This document shows, piece by piece, positions 34,129-42,569 of a stretch of DNA of 64,000 nucleotides. The stretch is from Rubrobacter xylanophilus (lineage in GTDB: Bacteria > Actinomycetota > Rubrobacteria > Rubrobacterales > Rubrobacteraceae). Both the position numbers and the translations under genes were made by a program. The stretch spans positions 1,475,501-1,539,500 of the forward strand of contig NZ_AP019791.1 in NCBI RefSeq assembly GCF_007164525.1, written 5' to 3'. The notes under the pieces are model-generated. The model was not told where the DNA came from, searched no databases, and saw nothing but the letters and a program-made list of their open reading frames with translations. The stretch's first letter is position 1; each line of letters starts with the position of its first letter.

Positions 34129-34160
34129 GTCAATTGACCCTTCTTCTGTAGACAATTGTA
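34129..34160 (-). promoter_or_regulatory. Rrf2 promoter with paired CAATTG palindromes
   Basis: Two perfect palindromes: GTCAATTGAC (34129-34138) and ACAATTGT (34152-34159), centres 22 bp apart, about two helical turns. On the minus strand -10 TACAAT (34160-34155) overlaps the second, so the regulator probably represses itself. Confidence 0.55.
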
Positions 34161-34182
34161 CGATAGCGGCCGCCGCCGCGCC

Positions 34183-34367
34183 CTAACGTCTCCGGCGCTC
34201 CCCGTCCACGGACCGCACCACGTACTGGATGTAGCCCCGCGGGTTGCGCTCCGCCCAGGCATTGAGCTCCCGGGCTTTCCACTCGGCCTGCTCCCGGTGG
34301 GGTAGCGGGCAACCCCCCACTCTCCGAAAAAGAACACCGCGACCACCTTGAAGAACCTCTCCGCCAC
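34183..34367 (-). pseudogene. Small ORF with a frameshift at a G run
   Basis: GTG at 34367 behind GGAGGGCCG gives AERFFKVVAVFFFGEWG, then the frame is lost at a run of six G (near 34315-34320). One step later a natural-looking C-terminus resumes, including REQAEWKARELNAWAERNPR and ending at TAG (34183). The combined length is about 61 codons. It may be a decayed or mis-sequenced small protein; I do not recognise the family. The 300-base gap between Rrf2 and the CoA-transferase otherwise holds nothing clear. Confidence 0.45.
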
Positions 34368-34443
34368 CGGCCCTCCGCCTTGCCCGCCTTCACCCCCGAT
34401 GCTAACATCAGGCACGCGTTAATCCTCTCTGCGGGAAAGGGAG

Positions 34444-35316
34444 ATGGCCGAATACCATCCAGCCCCGCTGGAAGGCATACAGGCAGTCACCCTGGCGGTC
34501 AACGTGCCGGGACCGGCGGCCGCCGCCCGGCTGCGGCAGCTCGGAGCCTCCGTAATCAAGGTGGAGCCTCCGGGCGGGGATCCGCTGGAGAGCTTCTGCC
34601 CTCCCTGGTACGCGGCGCTCTCGGCCGGCCAGAAGGTTCTCCGCCTCGACCTCAAGAGCCAGGAGGACCGGGAGGAACTCGGGCGTTACCTGGCGACCTC
34701 CGATCTCCTGCTCACCTCCAGCCGGCCGGCGGCCCTGGGGCGGCTCGGGCTGGAGCCGGAGATGCTCCTGCGGGAGCACCCCCACCTCTGCCAGGTGTCC
34801 ATCGTCGGGTACCCGCCCCCCCGGGAGGGAGAGCCGGGCCACGACCTCACCTACCTGGCCGAAGCCGGCCTCCTCTCGCCGCCCGAACTGCCACGGACCC
34901 TGCTCGCCGACCTGGCGGGGGCGGAGCGGGCGGTGGTCGCGGCGCTGGGGCTCCTGCTGCGCCGGGAGCGCGGCGGCGGGGCGGGCCGGGAGGTCGTCTC
35001 GCTGGCGCAGGCCGCCCTCGAGCTGGCCGAGCCGCTCCGACACGGGCTCACCGCACCGGGCGGCGTGCTGGGGGGAGGATTCCCCGGCTACGGCCTCTAC
35101 CGGGCGGCCGACGGCTGGGTTGCGGTGGCGGCCCTGGAGGAGCACTTCCGGAGGAGGCTTCTCGCCGGGCTCGGGCTCCCCGAGGACGCCGGGAGAGAGG
35201 AGATCTCCACCCGGTTCTCGCGGAGGGGATGCAGGGAGTGGGAAACGTGGGCGCGCGAGAGAGACCTGCCGCTCGTCGCGGTCGGGGAGGCGCCCCCGAA
35301 AGGAGAGGAGGAGTAG
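34444..35316 (+). CDS. CaiB/BaiF-type CoA-transferase family III protein
   Basis: 290-residue member of the family III CoA-transferase/alpha-methylacyl-CoA racemase fold. N-terminal Rossmann-like half includes RLRQLGASVIKVEPPGGD and the KVLRLDLKSQED block; the catalytic aspartate is likely in GHDLTYLAEAGLL. It is about 100 residues shorter than typical CaiB/FRC because the C-terminal linker domain is abbreviated, so a specialised or partial form. ATG at 34444 after GGGAAAGGGAG. Its stop is 1 nt before the next ATG, which codes a CoA ligase: the two likely activate or shuttle the same acid. Confidence 0.75.
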   Translation: MAEYHPAPLEGIQAVTLAVNVPGPAAAARLRQLGASVIKVEPPGGDPLESFCPPWYAALSAGQKVLRLDLKSQEDREELGRYLATSDLLLTSSRPAALGRLGLEPEMLLREHPHLCQVSIVGYPPPREGEPGHDLTYLAEAGLLSPPELPRTLLADLAGAERAVVAALGLLLRRERGGGAGREVVSLAQAALELAEPLRHGLTAPGGVLGGGFPGYGLYRAADGWVAVAALEEHFRRRLLAGLGLPEDAGREEISTRFSRRGCREWETWARERDLPLVAVGEAPPKGEEE

Positions 35317-35317
35317 G

Positions 35318-36943
35318 ATGCAAGGGCTCACCATGGACTACCAGCTCACCCTTCCGGCCGTCCTCAGGAGGGCGGACCAGCTCTTCGGGCGCAAGGAGAT
35401 CGTCACCCGCCGGCCTGACAGGAGCTTCCACCGCTACACCTACGCGGACTTCGTGAGCCGGGCCAAGAAGCTCGCGGTCGCCCTCGGCGGGCTCGGCCTC
35501 CAGAAGAGCGACCGGGTCGCTACCCTCGGCTGGAACACCTACCAGCACCTGGAGGCGTACTTCGGGGTGCCCTCCGCCGGGCTAGTGCTGCACACCCTCA
35601 ACCCCCGCCTCCCCGCCGACGAACTGGCGTACATCATCAACCACGCCGGCGACAAGGTCCTGCTCATCGACGAGACCATGGTGCGGCTGCTGGACGGCTT
35701 CAGAGACAAGGTGAACCTGGAGCACGTCTTCGTCTTCACCTACTCCTCGGACGGGGCTCCGGGCGGATTGCCGGGCTACGAAGAGCTGCTGGCGGAGGCC
35801 GACGAAGGAGAGTTCGTCTACCCGGACCTCGACGAGCGGGACGCGGCCGCCATGTGCTACACCTCCGGGACCACCGGGCGCCCCAAGGGCGTGCTCTACA
35901 GCCACCGCTGCATCTGCCTGCACTCGCTCATCACCTCTGTGATCGAGGCCTTCGGCCTCTCGGAGGCCGACTCCGTGCTCCCCGTGGTTCCCATGTTCCA
36001 CGTCAACGCCTGGGGCATCCCCTTCGCGGCCACCATGCACGGGGCCAAGCAGGTCTTCCCGGGACCCCACCTCGACCCGCAGAGCCTGCTCGAGGACTTC
36101 GAGCAGGAGAAGGTCACCTTCACCGCCGGCGTGCCAACCGTCTTCCTCGGCATCCTGCGCGAGCTGGACAAGCAGCCCGGCAGGTACGACCTCTCCAACC
36201 TCAAGGCCATGGGCATCGGCGGCGCGGCGGCGCCGGAGGGGATGATCCGGGGCTTCAAGGAGCGCCACGGGCTCACCGTGCTGCACGCCTGGGGGATGAC
36301 CGAGATGGCGCCCGTCGGGACCGCCGGGCACCTCACCAGCGATCTGTTGCAGGAGCCGGAGGACGTGCAGTACCGCTACCGGGCCAAGCAGGGCATCCCC
36401 CTGCCGTTCATCGAGATCCGGGCCCGCGGCGCCGACGGGCTGGTGCCCTGGGACGGCGAGACCATGGGCGAGCTGGAGGTGCGCGGTCCGACGGTTGCGA
36501 GCTCCTACTACGAGGCACCCGAGGCGGCGGACAAGTTCACCGAGGACGGCTGGTTCCGCACCGGGGACATCGTCACCATAGACGAGCGGGGCTACATCGA
36601 GATCCGGGACCGCGACAAAGACCTCGTCAAGAGCGGAGGCGAGTGGATCTCCTCGGTCGAGCTGGAGAACGCACTCATGGGCCACCCGGCGGTCGCCGAG
36701 GCCGCGGTCATCGCCGTACCCCACCCCAAGTGGCAGGAGCGGCCGCTCGCCGTGGTGGTGCTCAAGGAAGGCGAGAGCGCGACGGCCGAGGAGCTCATCC
36801 AGTACATCGCCCCCAAGTTCCAGAAGTGGCAGCTGCCGGACGCCGTGGAGTTCGTGGAAGAGATCCCGAAGACCGCGACCGGTAAGTTCCTGAAGACCCG
36901 CCTGCGCGAGCGGTTCAGAAACTACCAGCTCGCCAAGAGCTAG
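35318..36943 (+). CDS. Medium/long-chain acyl-CoA synthetase (AMP-forming)
   Basis: 541-residue fatty acyl-CoA ligase. A3 motif YTSGTTGRPKGVLYSH, A5 WGMTEMAPVGT, A7/A8 GWFRTGDIVTIDERGYIEIRDRDKDLVKSGGEWISS quoted here only in part (GWFRTGDIVTID; KDLVKSGGEWIS), and the catalytic lysine in KTATGKFLKTRLR at the C-terminus. The order matches AlkK/FadD3-like medium-chain ligases. ATG at 35318 with AGGAGAGGAGGAG upstream. It lies right after the CoA-transferase and is followed by a strong terminator at 36979-37007. Confidence 0.9.
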   Translation: MQGLTMDYQLTLPAVLRRADQLFGRKEIVTRRPDRSFHRYTYADFVSRAKKLAVALGGLGLQKSDRVATLGWNTYQHLEAYFGVPSAGLVLHTLNPRLPADELAYIINHAGDKVLLIDETMVRLLDGFRDKVNLEHVFVFTYSSDGAPGGLPGYEELLAEADEGEFVYPDLDERDAAAMCYTSGTTGRPKGVLYSHRCICLHSLITSVIEAFGLSEADSVLPVVPMFHVNAWGIPFAATMHGAKQVFPGPHLDPQSLLEDFEQEKVTFTAGVPTVFLGILRELDKQPGRYDLSNLKAMGIGGAAAPEGMIRGFKERHGLTVLHAWGMTEMAPVGTAGHLTSDLLQEPEDVQYRYRAKQGIPLPFIEIRARGADGLVPWDGETMGELEVRGPTVASSYYEAPEAADKFTEDGWFRTGDIVTIDERGYIEIRDRDKDLVKSGGEWISSVELENALMGHPAVAEAAVIAVPHPKWQERPLAVVVLKEGESATAEELIQYIAPKFQKWQLPDAVEFVEEIPKTATGKFLKTRLRERFRNYQLAKS

Positions 36944-36978
36944 AGCCCGCAAAAGAAGAGAGGTCGGCGGACATACAC

Positions 36979-37007
36979 GAGGGGCGGCCCTGGAGGGGCC
37001 GCCCCTC
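36979..37007 (+). terminator. Intrinsic terminator after the CoA ligase gene
   Basis: Perfect 12-bp arms GAGGGGCGGCCC and GGGCCGCCCCTC around loop TGGAG, followed by TTTCC. Separates the CoA-transferase/ligase pair from the CocE gene. Confidence 0.85.
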
Positions 37008-37061
37008 TTTCCGGTATAGAATGCTTCGGCAGGCTCCGGAAGCTCGAAGAGGAGGGGGAGG

Positions 37062-38804
37062 TTGAAGGAGATCATCTTCCAGCAGGATGTACCGGCGAGG
37101 ATGAGGGACGGGGTGACGCTGTACTCGAACGTCTACCGTCCGGCGGAGGGCGGTCCCTACCCGGTGCTCCTCACCCGGCTGCCCTACGGGAAAGACCTTC
37201 CCCGGGACGCCACCTACTTCGACCCCGTAAAGGCCGCCCTGCGCGGCTACATAGTGGTGGTGCAGGACGTGCGGGGCAGGTTCCGCTCCGAGGGAGAGTT
37301 CTCCCCCTACTCGCAGGAGTTCGAGGACGGGCACGACACCGTGCAGTGGGCCGCCAGGCTCCCAGGCTCCGACGGCCGGGTGGGGATGTGGGGGCTCTCC
37401 TACTACGGCAAGACCCAGTGGCACGCCGCCGTCATGCAACCCCCCGCCTTGAGGAGCCTCGCGCCGGGCATCACGTGGGGCAACCACCTCAATGGGGCGC
37501 AGCTGCGCGGCGGGGTGCAGGAGCTCGGGATCATCTACTACTGGGCCGAGTCGGCCATCGCCCCGGACCTCCTCTTCCGGCGCCATGGCCGCGACCGCAA
37601 GAAGCTCTCCGAGAAGCTCCCCGAGCTCCTCGACGTCATAGACACCATCCTCTCCGGCGGGGGCTACGACGTCCTGCCCACCCTGGAGCTCCCCGACCCC
37701 GACGGGCTGGCGGGCTTCGTCCTCGGCGGACTCAGGCGAGGGGTGGACGACGAGGTCTACCGGTACTTCAACATAGACGGCAAGTACGACCGCATCGGGG
37801 CGCCCAGCTTCCACATCGGGGGCTGGTACGACTGCTTCATCGGGGAGACGCTGCGGCAGTACGAAGCCATGAAGCAGCGCTCCGCGCGGACGGGCATGCA
37901 GCCCCCGCGCCTGCTCGTCGGGCCCTGGACCCACGCGAACTTCGGTAGCACCCAGGGCGAGCTCGACTTCGGGATGGCGAGCTCCGGGGCCTTCGTCAAC
38001 GCCCGGGGAGACCTGACCGAACGCCAGCTCCGCTGGTTCGACGCCACCCTCAAGGGCGACGAGAGCGCTCTGGAGGCCGATCCTCCGGTGGAGGTCTTCG
38101 TGATGGGCGAGAACCGCTGGCGCTCCTACGAGGAGTGGCCGGTGCCCGAAAGCCGCACGGAGGAGTGGCACCTCCATCCCGGCGGCCGGCTCTCCCGGCA
38201 GGCCCCGCCCCGGAGCGAGCCCGACGCCTACGACTACGATCCGCAAAACCCCGTTCCCACTCGCGGCGGTGCAACGCTTCTGGCGCCCCTCCACCCCTCG
38301 GGGCCGGTCGACCAGCGCCCCATAGAGGAACGACCCGACGTGCTCGTCTACACCAGCGACCCGCTGTCCGAGGACTACACCATCCTCGGCCCCGTGTGGG
38401 CGACGCTCTTCGCCGCCTCCTCGGCCCCGGACACCGACTTCGTCGTGCGACTCACCGACGTTCACCCCGACGGCCGGTCCATCCTCATCACCGACGGCAT
38501 CATCCGGGCCAGCGCCCGGGAGAGCTATCCGGCGCCGGCGATGATCTCCCCTCAGAAACCCTCGCTCATCGAGCCGGGGAGGGTCTACGAGTACTGCGTG
38601 GACCTGTGGGCCACCGGGATCACGCTGCGCGCCGGCCACCGGCTGCGGGTGGCCGTCACCTCCAGCTCCCACCCGCGCTGGGAACGCAACCTCAACACCG
38701 GCGAGAGCGCCGCGGTCTCCTCCCGGAGCCAGGTGGCGCGTCAGCGCATCTTCCACGACCGGGAGCGCCCCAGCCGGGTGACGCTCACGGTCGTCGGGCG
38801 GTAG
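37062..38804 (+). CDS. CocE/NonD-family hydrolase (X-Pro dipeptidyl-peptidase fold)
   Basis: 580-residue serine hydrolase related to cocaine esterase and glutaryl-7-ACA acylase. N-terminal alpha/beta domain with nucleophile Ser113 in GLSYYG, then lid domain, and C-terminal jelly-roll beta sandwich from about 390 ([21 protein letters not shown]). The Asp and His of the triad lie near GGWYDCF and WTHANF. No signal peptide is visible, so it is probably cytosolic. The TTG start at 37062 follows GAGGAGGGGGAGG. Substrates of the family are esters and amides, and none can be named here. It precedes a thiolase by 45 nt. Confidence 0.88.
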   Translation: MKEIIFQQDVPARMRDGVTLYSNVYRPAEGGPYPVLLTRLPYGKDLPRDATYFDPVKAALRGYIVVVQDVRGRFRSEGEFSPYSQEFEDGHDTVQWAARLPGSDGRVGMWGLSYYGKTQWHAAVMQPPALRSLAPGITWGNHLNGAQLRGGVQELGIIYYWAESAIAPDLLFRRHGRDRKKLSEKLPELLDVIDTILSGGGYDVLPTLELPDPDGLAGFVLGGLRRGVDDEVYRYFNIDGKYDRIGAPSFHIGGWYDCFIGETLRQYEAMKQRSARTGMQPPRLLVGPWTHANFGSTQGELDFGMASSGAFVNARGDLTERQLRWFDATLKGDESALEADPPVEVFVMGENRWRSYEEWPVPESRTEEWHLHPGGRLSRQAPPRSEPDAYDYDPQNPVPTRGGATLLAPLHPSGPVDQRPIEERPDVLVYTSDPLSEDYTILGPVWATLFAASSAPDTDFVVRLTDVHPDGRSILITDGIIRASARESYPAPAMISPQKPSLIEPGRVYEYCVDLWATGITLRAGHRLRVAVTSSSHPRWERNLNTGESAAVSSRSQVARQRIFHDRERPSRVTLTVVGR

Positions 38805-38848
38805 ACTCTCCCCGGGACGCCGAGGCTCAGGAAGAGGAGGAGAAGCGT

Positions 38849-39991
38849 ATGGGCGAGCCGGTGATACTCGAGGCGGTGCGCACCCCGTTCGCGAGGAGGG
38901 ACGGCGCGCTGCGCGAGACGAGGCCCGACGAGCTGCTGGCCGGTGCTTTGAGCGGGCTCGTGGAGCGTGTGGGGCTGGATCCCGGCCTGGTGGAGGATGT
39001 GATCTGCGGCTGCGTCACCCAGACCGGCGAGCAGGGAGCCAACGTAGGCCGGCTGGCGGTGATGCTCGCCGGGTTCCCCGTGGAGGTCCCCGCGGTGACC
39101 CTGAACCGCATGTGCGGCTCCAGCCAGCAGGCCGTCCACTTCGCCGCCCAAGCCATAGCCGCCGGCGACATGGCCTACGCCATCGGCTGCGGGGTGGAGA
39201 GCATGACCCGCGTCCCCATGTTCAGCGACATCCACGGGGGGTTCGAGCGGTTGAACCCGCGCCTCCTGCGGGAGCGGGAGCTCATCCACCAGGGCGAGAG
39301 CGCCGAGCGCATAGCCGAGCGCTGGAAGATAACCCGCGAGGACGCCGACTCTCTATCCGCCGAGAGCCACCGGCGGGCGAGCGCGAGAAAGGAGCACCCC
39401 GAGATCCTGCCCACCCGCGGCCTCGATGCGGAGGGGGGCGAGATCGAGCTCGCCTCCGACGAGGGCGTCCGCCACAGGGTCGACCCAGAGAAGATGGCGC
39501 AGCTCCGGCCGGTCTTCCGCGAGGATGGGATCGTCACCGCGGGCAACTCCTCCCAGATCTCCGACGGCGCCTCCGCCGTGCTCGTCGCCGACCGCGAGGC
39601 CGCCGAGGCAGACGGCTTGAGGCCGAAGGCCCGCTTCCTGGCCCGGGTCGCCGTGGGCGACGACCCGACCATGCAGCTCACCGGCGTCATCCCGGCGACG
39701 CGGCTCGCGCTCAAGAAGGCGGGAATTTCGATCGCCGACCTCGACTGGATCGAGGTGAACGAAGCCTTCGCGACCGTCGTCCTCGCCTGGGCCGCCGAGC
39801 TGGAGCCGGACATGGAGAAGGTCAACCCGTGGGGAGGAGCGATCGCCCACGGTCACCCTCTGGGCGCGACCGGCGGCGGGCTCATGGCGAAGATGCTCCA
39901 CGGGCTCGAGGCCACGGACGGGCAGCTCGGGCTGCAGGTCATGTGCATCGGGCACGGGATGGCGACCGCAACGGTGATCGAGCGGCTCTGA
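38849..39991 (+). CDS. Acetyl-CoA acyltransferase (thiolase)
   Basis: 380-residue thiolase. Nucleophile Cys89 in [16 protein letters not shown], general base His in [14 protein letters not shown] (about 337), second Cys in [12 protein letters not shown] near the C-terminus, where the usual GG-x-G is GHGMA. The [15 protein letters not shown] stretch is the loop around Asn. Degradative (FadA/PcaF-like) rather than biosynthetic is suggested by [12 protein letters not shown] and the Glu/Asp-rich middle. ATG at 38849 after GGAAGAGGAGGAG. Likely cleaves 3-oxoacyl-CoA to acetyl-CoA in the cytosol. Confidence 0.9.
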   Translation: MGEPVILEAVRTPFARRDGALRETRPDELLAGALSGLVERVGLDPGLVEDVICGCVTQTGEQGANVGRLAVMLAGFPVEVPAVTLNRMCGSSQQAVHFAAQAIAAGDMAYAIGCGVESMTRVPMFSDIHGGFERLNPRLLRERELIHQGESAERIAERWKITREDADSLSAESHRRASARKEHPEILPTRGLDAEGGEIELASDEGVRHRVDPEKMAQLRPVFREDGIVTAGNSSQISDGASAVLVADREAAEADGLRPKARFLARVAVGDDPTMQLTGVIPATRLALKKAGISIADLDWIEVNEAFATVVLAWAAELEPDMEKVNPWGGAIAHGHPLGATGGGLMAKMLHGLEATDGQLGLQVMCIGHGMATATVIERL

Positions 39992-40007
39992 GCCCGCGGC
40001 GTCTGGC

Positions 40008-40257
40008 TCAGGCATCCCGGGGCCGGAAGGAGACCAGCGTCACCGACCGGGCGGATCGCTCGAGAGCCAGGCGCTGCGGCCAGCACCCTCACCGCGACCG
40101 GATGCCGGACGGCGTACTCCGTGAGCGCGGCGTACGCCTCCCCTTCGGAGGGAACCCGGTGCTCCGGTTCGTAGCGCCCCCTGCCGGTCCGCACCTCGAG
40201 CGCCGGGCGTACCTCGATGTTCCTGTACCGGTCGGCCCTCTCGCCCCGCGCCTCCGC
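40008..40257 (-). pseudogene. Remnant of a nitroreductase/deazaflavin-type protein
   Basis: In the space after the carboxymuconolactone decarboxylase-like gene, a reading frame encodes DRYRNIEVRPALEVRTGRGR and then EYAVRHPVAVRVLAA. It shifts once near 40070-40080 into LALERSARSVTLVSFRPRDA, ending with TGA at 40008-40010. The pattern is that of the C-terminal half of the nitroreductase/deazaflavin-dependent (PPOX-like) proteins. The N-terminal half is missing. It starts in the same frame directly after the TGA of the upstream gene. Likely a decayed member of the ECF41 operon. Confidence 0.6.
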
Positions 40258-40812
40258 TCACTCCCGATCGCCCGCCGGTCTCTCCGGCAACACGCAGAAA
40301 TCTCCTCCGGAGAAGCCGACCGGGCGCACCCCGAAGACGCGGTTGAAGCGCGCCCGGTAGTTCTCCCAGGCGATTGCAGCGGCAAGCTCCACGAGCTGCG
40401 CCTCGTCGAAGTGACGGCGCAGCTTCATTGAGAGCTCCGGCGGGATCTCCACGGGGGTCTCGGCCATCTCCTCGGCGAGCCAGATCGCCAGCCGCTCCTC
40501 CTCCGAGAAGGCCGCGCTCTCCCGGTAGCGCGGCAGCTCGCGCAGCTGTTCTTCGGTCACGCCCAGCTCCCTGCCCACGGCAGAGCCGATGTCCATTCAG
40601 AAGGGGCACCCGACGAGCGAGCTCGTCTTGAGCTCGGCGAGCGCCTTGATGCGGCCTTCCACCCGCCCGCTCACGAGCAGCGCGCTCTCGTAGCTCCCCA
40701 CCGCCGCCAGGATGGCGGGTCTTTGGATCAGGAGCCGCACCAGGTCCGGCACCCGCTCGTAGCGGGTCCGGGCGAAGACCTTCAGGGGGGCGAGCAGGTT
40801 CCTCACTCTCAT
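40258..40812 (-). CDS. Carboxymuconolactone decarboxylase/AhpD-like protein, candidate selenoprotein (in-frame TGA)
   Basis: 184 codons if the TGA at 40599-40597 is read as selenocysteine (Sec72). The N-terminal part (1-71) ends in SLVGCPF; then TGA; then MDIGSAVGRELGVTEEQL in the same frame. AhpD-like CMD proteins have a CxxC thiol pair here, and TGA replaces the second Cys, giving CPFU. The downstream half is intact (EQLRELPRYRE; LVELAAAIAWENYRARFN) with no other stop until 40258. A hairpin of bSECIS shape lies 10 nt after the TGA. ATG at 40812 after AGAGGAGGAG. Family members are thiol peroxidase/oxidoreductase relatives. It is in an operon with an ECF41 sigma factor, whose usual targets include CMD genes. 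A TGC-to-TGA nonsense mutation is the alternative. Confidence 0.72.
40566..40586 (-). promoter_or_regulatory. Candidate bacterial SECIS hairpin
   Basis: Read on the minus strand, GCTCTGCC and GGCA-GG-GAGC pair as an 8-bp stem with a 2-nt bulge around the loop GTG. The first loop base is G, 19 nt after the TGA. Known bSECIS rules (16-37 nt to the apical loop, G among its first two bases) are met. The stem encodes part of the protein, as bSECIS elements do. Confidence 0.55.
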
Positions 40813-40824
40813 GACGCTCCTCCT

Positions 40825-41214
40825 CTAATCTCCGAGCGGCTCGAGCTCGATGTGCACCGTCCTGTAGCCCTGCAGGCGGTGGAAAAGCGGGACCAGAAGG
40901 CCGTGCAGGATCGGGTACTTGCGGGCCAGGAGTTTTGCGGCGCGCTCCGACTCCTCGCCGGAGAGCACCCGGGCGCGGGCCCGGATCGCCGGTCCGGTGG
41001 GCCTGCCGCGCGGGGTGGAGGGTGAGATCTCGACCTCCGGGTTGTTCCGGATGCGCCGGAACTTCCACGCCGCATCCCAGGTGCGGGTGAAGGCGCGGTC
41101 CCCTTCCACGACGATGCTGACCGGCGTCCCCACAGGGGTCCCGTCGCGCCTGTAGGTGGTGAGCAGGACCGCCCACTGGTCGGTGAGCGGTTCGAGGGCC
41201 AGCTTCGGGATCAT
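40825..41214 (-). CDS. PPOX-class F420-dependent/pyridoxamine-oxidase-fold protein
   Basis: 129-residue split-barrel flavin/F420-binding protein. Typical stretches are AVLLTTYRRDGTPVGTPVSI, then FTRTWDAAWKFRRIRNNPEV, and AIRARARVLSGEESERAA. The family is redox enzymes using F420 or FMN on unknown substrates. It starts 2 nt after the sigma factor stop. In the ECF41 context this is the oxidoreductase of the sigma factor's target set. Short length is normal for the family. Confidence 0.83.
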   Translation of the reverse strand: MIPKLALEPLTDQWAVLLTTYRRDGTPVGTPVSIVVEGDRAFTRTWDAAWKFRRIRNNPEVEISPSTPRGRPTGPAIRARARVLSGEESERAAKLLARKYPILHGLLVPLFHRLQGYRTVHIELEPLGD

Positions 41215-41216
41215 CT

Positions 41217-42086
41217 TCAGACCTCCTCCAGCGGTGGTATGCTCCGGAGCTTCTCCGGGTTGACGACGAAGCGGATGGCCGCGATACGGCCCCCGGAGAT
41301 ATCGAAGGTCGCCGCCCCCTGCGGGCTTCCGTCCGGGTGGTAGGTGATGAGTCCTGGCTGTCCGTTGACGCGGGCGAACCGGATCTCGAGCCCCTCCGGC
41401 GCCTCGGGGATCACACCCAGGAGGAAGCGGGCCACCCTGTCGGGGCCGTGGATGGGGTTGCGCGCCGCGCGCACCCTGCCGCCGCCGTCCGTCCACAGGG
41501 TTATCTCCTCGGACATCAGTTCGAGCAGGCCCTCCATGTCGCCGCTCATGCACGCCTCGACGAAACGCCGCACCAGACGTTCCCCCTGCCCGGGGACCGG
41601 ATCGAAGCGGGGGCGGCGGGCGGCGACCGCCTCTCTGGCGCGGCGGGAGATCTGGCGGCAGTTCGCCTCGCTCCTGCCGACGATTCGTGAGATCTCCGCG
41701 TAGTCGTAGTCGAAGACCTCCCGCAACACAAACACCGCCCGTTCCACGGGAGAGAGGCTCTCCAGCAGCACCAGGAACGCCATCGAGAGCGTCTCGTCGA
41801 GGACCGCCGGATCTCCCGCGGGCTCGACCGCGAGCGGCTCCGGCAGCCACGGCCCCACGTACTCCTCCCGTCGGGCCCGCGCCGAGCGCAACTGGTCTAT
41901 GCACAGCCGGGTGACGATGGACGAGAGGTAGGACTTCGGGGATCTCACCTCCCCATCCTCGACCTTCCGCCAGCGCACGAACGCCTCCTGCACGACATCC
42001 TCTGCGTCCATGACGCTGCCGAGCATCCGGTAGGCGATGGAGAACAGCAGGGGCCGGTGCTCCTCGAAGACCTCGTCCCGACTCAT
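41217..42086 (-). CDS. sigJ: ECF41-type RNA polymerase sigma factor (SigJ-like)
   Basis: 289-residue extracytoplasmic-function sigma factor with a fused C-terminal SnoaL-like domain. Region 2: EEHRPLLFSIAYRMLGSVMD and EDVVQEAFVRW; region 4 with ISRIVGRSEANCRQISRRA. The three ECF41 marks are present: WLPEP in the linker, DGGGR and NPEKL in the C-terminal domain. ECF41 sigma factors have no anti-sigma factor; the SnoaL domain is believed to modulate activity. Known targets are COE genes (carboxymuconolactone decarboxylase, oxidoreductase, epimerase), and here CMD and PPOX genes follow in the same operon. ATG overlaps the stop of the membrane-protein gene (ATGA). Confidence 0.93.
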   Translation of the reverse strand: MSRDEVFEEHRPLLFSIAYRMLGSVMDAEDVVQEAFVRWRKVEDGEVRSPKSYLSSIVTRLCIDQLRSARARREEYVGPWLPEPLAVEPAGDPAVLDETLSMAFLVLLESLSPVERAVFVLREVFDYDYAEISRIVGRSEANCRQISRRAREAVAARRPRFDPVPGQGERLVRRFVEACMSGDMEGLLELMSEEITLWTDGGGRVRAARNPIHGPDRVARFLLGVIPEAPEGLEIRFARVNGQPGLITYHPDGSPQGAATFDISGGRIAAIRFVVNPEKLRSIPPLEEV

Positions 42087-42529
42087 CGCGCCTCCGCTTC
42101 GGCGGGGACGTCGTCGGGCTCCGGAGTGTCCGCCGCCCGGGAGAGCCCACGCACCGCCCAGAACCCGACCGCGAGCCCGAGGGCGTCCAGGGGCACCAGC
42201 AGCGCCGCCGAAGCCCGGAAGGCCGTCTGCCAGGCCCCTGGCTCCAGGGCGAGGGCGTTGTCCGGGCCGGGGATCAGGAAGTGGTTGGCGACCCCGAAGA
42301 CGAGAGAGCCCGCCATCGAAACGGCGAGCAGCCACGCCCCCGCCCGGCGAAACCGGCCCCAGAGCAGGACCGCAGCCACCACCGGGGCCAGGAAGATGAC
42401 CAGGTACACGTAGGCCCGCTGCCAGGCGGCGAGCGGCACCTCGGCCCCGGCGTGAGAGACGCCGTGCAGCACGTTCCCCGCCGTCACCGCAACCGCAGCG
42501 AGAGTCCCGTACAGAGCCGTCTTGCGCAT
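42083..42529 (-). CDS. Hypothetical four-helix membrane protein
   Basis: 148-residue protein with four hydrophobic segments (about 5-26, 37-60, 66-88, 105-128), typical of DUF4386-like or DoxX-like small membrane proteins, though I cannot assign it. It is the first gene of the ECF41 operon, 34 nt downstream of the predicted start site of the ECF41-type promoter, and it is coupled to the sigma factor gene. A role in sensing or membrane redox is only a guess. Confidence 0.65.
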   Translation of the reverse strand: MRKTALYGTLAAVAVTAGNVLHGVSHAGAEVPLAAWQRAYVYLVIFLAPVVAAVLLWGRFRRAGAWLLAVSMAGSLVFGVANHFLIPGPDNALALEPGAWQTAFRASAALLVPLDALGLAVGFWAVRGLSRAADTPEPDDVPAEAEAR

Positions 42530-42569
42530 CGTTCGCCTCGCTCCTCCATGCTACTCCTCACACCAGTAG

